DNA from: a bacterium
GTDB lineage: Bacteria; Patescibacteriota; Microgenomatia; UBA8517
Length of the DNA: 41,499 nt
Direction of reading: 5' to 3'
Assembly (NCBI GenBank): GCA_021790215.1
Contig: JAJYIG010000004.1
Span: forward strand, 1 to 41,499
Made by a program: the position numbers and the translations under genes. Numbering within the stretch: the first letter of the stretch is position 1; the number at the start of each line of letters is the position of its first letter. The notes under the pieces are model-generated. The model saw only the letters and a program-made list of their open reading frames with translations. It made no database searches and had not been told where the DNA came from. Of this stretch, positions 37,895-41,499 are shown piece by piece.

Positions 37895-38056
37895 GTTAGG
37901 GTAGGTAAAAAGACATCAAAACATAGCTTTTTGATCTCTTTCCTACATTCATGTTACAGCGTGAACAAGCTGTTTCAACTAGCGGAGTTTTTCACAAGTT
38001 GTGGATTGACTACACAGTAGTTTACCTTTTTCCCAACTCCGTGATAAAATCTGAGT

Positions 38057-40369
38057 ATGGCTGAACTTTTAACAGGTGGCCGCGACCGGATGGTTAATTA
38101 TGCTGCAAGTAATGATAATCCTGAAGGCTCTTCTGGTTCTGAGGACTCAAAGGATAAAGAAGAGGATTACAGGAAACACCACCAGTATCGTGAGGGACAA
38201 ACCCAGCTCGAAATCATATCCACAGGTACAGAGAGATATCAGTTAATAGACGCTGGAAGAACTTTCATGAACGGTTTTGAAGATATGTCGCTTCATCCGG
38301 ACGGCTCCGTTAGTGAATATAGGTTAGAAGACGCAATTGCCCTTGTGGGAAACAGGAAGGCAGACATGTCCTACTCCCGCCAGGATTTACTAGATCTTGG
38401 TTATCTTCTGCTGAGAAAAGAATTGAAACGGAACGAGGACACAAGAGAGATTGAAGAAACAGGTAAAATAGTGGAAACACTAACCTACCCTGGTTTTGCA
38501 TATACTTCTAAGATTGAGACGCTTGAACACGAAAAAAAGATATTAACGCCTCAAAGAACCCTACATCACATTGAAGTTGAGGAAGAGCCAATACAAGTCT
38601 TTGTTGCTGGGACGGATTCACAGAGAAAAGAATTATATAGAAACCTTGACAAGATTCAGTCTGAGATGACATCTAGAGAAGATTTGGTAAAAAAGCTTCG
38701 TTGGGTATGGAATCAGACAGAAAATCTTGAGGGTTTAGTGCAGTTTTATTTCATGGGTAGTTTAACTCAGGAAGCGATGGATGCTCTTTGCAACTCCGAA
38801 GGTAGGACTGTACCGGATAGGATGATCGAAGGCAAGAGAACCCCAGCACTAATGAAAACTGAGGGTGGTGCTGAATATAGAGAAGGATGCGAGCTTGGAG
38901 ACGCAATTGGTGTTGCTCTACAGTGTTTTGAAATAGCAGCACTTTCTGAAAAGCCCGGCGAATTTGAAGCCCTGCTTAAAAGACCTGGCATAAAGTTTTT
39001 GTTTAAAGTGAAAGATCAAGAGATTGATGATTTGTTTATTCCACCAGATAAACGTCCTGACAGGGTACTTAACCCATCGCTGGTAAAATGGATAGGAGAA
39101 CCGTGGACCTGGAATAAGGGGGTGGGTGTTGATAGGAATGACAATTTAGCTAAAGGTGGAAAGCCTGCAGAGCTGAATATAAGAGGCCGCTTAACTGAGA
39201 GGGGTAATGTTCTAGTCGAGCCCAAACCGGGCGACTTGGAATATATCTATCAGCAAATTGAGAGGTTTTTGGGTGGTGGGGACGCTGCCCCGAATCTTGC
39301 TGCCAAGGATGCTAGGGATGCACGCTTTATAGCCTGGGGTCTTTTGAGAGTGACTGGGGAGGCATCAGATATCGGGAATCAGTGGTATCGAGCAAGAAAA
39401 GACAATTATTATTTAGGGGTTAAAAAGGATACTATTTACCCACACCACGACATGGGAGGGATGACCTCTTGTGATAGAGTAAAGGTGATTGCCCCAAATA
39501 TTTTTAGAAAAATATACAGATATGTGAAGACGGAAATAAGAGGTTTCGGGCCGGACGGTTCACTTGACAAGTACCCGGATAGATTTACGGTTCCATATCT
39601 TAAAAACTGGTCTGTAGATGTCGAAACCGATAAGTTTGGTGGAAAAGATGTGATTCACCACTTGTATGACACTAAGTGGCTTAAAACTAATTCTAATGGG
39701 GAAAAGATTTTGAGTAAAAGAACTTTTGACGAGATGCGTTGGGGTTATAGAGCAGGTGTGGTAAAAGACAGATTGGCAATAGAAGATGGAGTTACAAAGA
39801 AACTGCCTGAGGAGCCAGCATACCGTCTGGGCGAGTTGCCATGGAAACTGTTGTCTCCCAAAACTTTCAACTCTGCTGCTTTGGGACCATTTATCGCTGG
39901 AAGGGAAAAGGTTGGACTTTTTCAGTTGATGATGAGAACTGATTGGGATATTCACGAGTTAAAAGAGAAGTCTTTTTTTGAGAGGCTTGGTCAATATATG
40001 GGTATAGCTATGAACAAACAAACTGTTTTCGATGGTAGGTTTAGGGGAGTCAATGATATTGTTATGCATCCGGATGGTGTAATTGAAAAGATCCAAAATG
40101 ATGGGACAATAAACGAAGATGAGGTTGTTAGAAATTATAAGAAAAAGTATCTCTTGGCTTTTTGGGATGGTATAAGATCCCTTCCCCAATATAGAGAGTG
40201 GATTGCGGCGCCCCTTGATAGTGTTAAGGATAAGCCTGGTTTCGGTAATCCTCAATCCAGGGAAGCTATTAAAAGAATGAAGTATAGAATTGGACGAACT
40301 GGAATAATATCACCAGAAGAAGCTAGAAATCTTCCCGAAGAGTCATTGGTTAAAGATGACTTTGCTTAA
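38057..40369 (+). CDS. 770-aa predicted soluble protein of unknown family inside the T4SS-like cluster
   Basis: Long intact ORF without obvious TM segments, with TAAAAT 6 nt upstream of ATG; no family recognised by eye. Confidence 0.75.
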   Translation: MAELLTGGRDRMVNYAASNDNPEGSSGSEDSKDKEEDYRKHHQYREGQTQLEIISTGTERYQLIDAGRTFMNGFEDMSLHPDGSVSEYRLEDAIALVGNRKADMSYSRQDLLDLGYLLLRKELKRNEDTREIEETGKIVETLTYPGFAYTSKIETLEHEKKILTPQRTLHHIEVEEEPIQVFVAGTDSQRKELYRNLDKIQSEMTSREDLVKKLRWVWNQTENLEGLVQFYFMGSLTQEAMDALCNSEGRTVPDRMIEGKRTPALMKTEGGAEYREGCELGDAIGVALQCFEIAALSEKPGEFEALLKRPGIKFLFKVKDQEIDDLFIPPDKRPDRVLNPSLVKWIGEPWTWNKGVGVDRNDNLAKGGKPAELNIRGRLTERGNVLVEPKPGDLEYIYQQIERFLGGGDAAPNLAAKDARDARFIAWGLLRVTGEASDIGNQWYRARKDNYYLGVKKDTIYPHHDMGGMTSCDRVKVIAPNIFRKIYRYVKTEIRGFGPDGSLDKYPDRFTVPYLKNWSVDVETDKFGGKDVIHHLYDTKWLKTNSNGEKILSKRTFDEMRWGYRAGVVKDRLAIEDGVTKKLPEEPAYRLGELPWKLLSPKTFNSAALGPFIAGREKVGLFQLMMRTDWDIHELKEKSFFERLGQYMGIAMNKQTVFDGRFRGVNDIVMHPDGVIEKIQNDGTINEDEVVRNYKKKYLLAFWDGIRSLPQYREWIAAPLDSVKDKPGFGNPQSREAIKRMKYRIGRTGIISPEEARNLPEESLVKDDFA

Positions 40370-41499
40370 TGACCACCTCTTCTACGGGCTAATGATAGCC
40401 AACTGAGGTAATCTGCAATCTTTTGAGTGGTGGGATTAGAAGGAAACCTGCCTTTCGCCACCCCTTCTTTATAAGTTCCGGCAAGCTCGCCAGTTGCAGC
40501 TATTGGTCCAACCGCCTCGCCAACCGCACTTCCATATGCAAATGGTTTACCAGATAGGAATGACTGGACAAGGTCGTTTGCCTTTGGAATCATCGTAAAT
40601 ATTACAAAGCTGACAATGGCAAAAAGTAAACCCATTACAGCCCCGCCGTTTCCAACACCACCCCCCAGGAGCGGGGGCCACGCAGCATTTCCTCCCCCAA
40701 GAAGAGTGCCAGCCGCGCTGCTACCAAGTAGAGTTTTCACTGTAACTTGTAAGAATGACATAACAGAAACTGAAGACATTGCATAAGTAGTTTTAAGGCC
40801 AATCTCTAGTCCTCCCACAAGAAAAACAAAAGAGAATAAAAGTAAGGTTCCTGTTACTACAAAAACTGCTAGGTTTGATATGAAACTTTTGACCCAAGAT
40901 CCAAAACCCAGACTAGGGATAAAAATGCCGAGAGTTAACTGGATAGGTGCAAATATTGTTAGGAGAATAATGTTTACAAAAGCCTTTAAAAGGTTCCAGA
41001 TTGTTCTAACAAACATCCATATTAATATGATAATAACAATCACATAGAGTATTGCAAAAATTATGACGATAAAAGGAAGGATTGTGCCCCCGGTTAATAC
41101 TATAGGGGCAACGACAGCGGTTACGGTCAGGGCCATCGCAATAGACCCGAGGTTTATCACTGCCAATACCAATAATGAGATGGCAAAAAGGACAATATAT
41201 AGCGCACCGCCCACCAAGATGCCAAATTGTATATTAATTCCCCAAGGTTGGCCCACTGTCATGATGTTGAACCAGTTTGTTGAGTTTAGTCCTAATATAT
41301 TCATCTGACCTCCGGCAATGCTTATAATTCCAATAACAACATACATTAAGTCAATTAGAAATCCGGCAATGGCGTAAGAAAATGTGACCAATATCAAAGA
41401 AATGATAATTTTAGGGAGGGCGGATTGAACGGATACAACTGTTTGGGGTGAAAGTTTTACCCTAAACATTATTAGAAACGCAAATACGATGGCGACTAT
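40366..41499 (-). CDS. VirB6/TrbL-like polytopic membrane protein, 5' end outside the window
   Basis: Many hydrophobic segments and a Gly-rich region; the frame stays open past 41469 to the window edge ('IVAIVFAFLIMFRVKL...'). Confidence 0.65.
   Translation of the reverse strand: MVAIVFAFLIMFRVKLSPQTVVSVQSALPKIIISLILVTFSYAIAGFLIDLMYVVIGIISIAGGQMNILGLNSTNWFNIMTVGQPWGINIQFGILVGGALYIVLFAISLLVLAVINLGSIAMALTVTAVVAPIVLTGGTILPFIVIIFAILYVIVIIILIWMFVRTIWNLLKAFVNIILLTIFAPIQLTLGIFIPSLGFGSWVKSFISNLAVFVVTGTLLLFSFVFLVGGLEIGLKTTYAMSSVSVMSFLQVTVKTLLGSSAAGTLLGGGNAAWPPLLGGGVGNGGAVMGLLFAIVSFVIFTMIPKANDLVQSFLSGKPFAYGSAVGEAVGPIAATGELAGTYKEGVAKGRFPSNPTTQKIADYLSWLSLARRRGGH

Noticed and set aside
37998-38011. DnaA-box-like TTGTGGATTG upstream of the 770-aa ORF
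   Set aside because: Two mismatches from TTGTGGATAA and isolated from other boxes.
1-41499. CRISPR arrays, rRNA genes, IS transposases
   Set aside because: No regularly spaced repeats, rRNA-like sequence or transposase-like ORFs were seen.

Overview
The window is about 41.5 kb of a compact, AT-rich bacterial chromosome. Its style and gene content (short aminoacyl-tRNA synthetases, PrgI/VirB4-type genes, DUF4012 and PEGA proteins, dense stop/start overlaps) suggest a Candidate Phyla Radiation/Patescibacteria member, perhaps Microgenomates-like; this assignment is inference. It holds a replication-origin neighbourhood: rpmH-rnpA-yidD-yidC-jag lie leftward of dnaA-dnaN. The dnaA-dnaN gap carries DnaA-box-like 9-mers and a DnaA-trio-like element. 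Left of the origin are cell-envelope genes (GT2, UDP-xylose-synthase-like SDR, GT39-like, WecA/TagO-like, UbiA-like, PEGA/SH3, M23 peptidase, O-antigen-ligase-like), groES-groEL behind a CIRCE-type operator, a TsaC-TsaE fusion followed by TsaD, valS, metG, rplY, RNase H, and a tRNA-Cys with a nearby copy of its 3' end. Right of the origin is a type IV secretion-like cluster: a PrgI-like fusion, a VirB4 in two ORFs, a VirB6/TrbL-like membrane protein, a 962-aa membrane protein with an HETTH metallopeptidase-like C-terminus, and an embedded 770-aa protein of unknown family. Leading candidates for something new are the T4SS-like cluster with its tethered metallopeptidase and 770-aa companion, and a recurrent TANNNT hexamer 6-8 nt upstream of ATG that suggests leaderless transcription. 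All calls come from reading the sequence and supplied translations; no searches were run.
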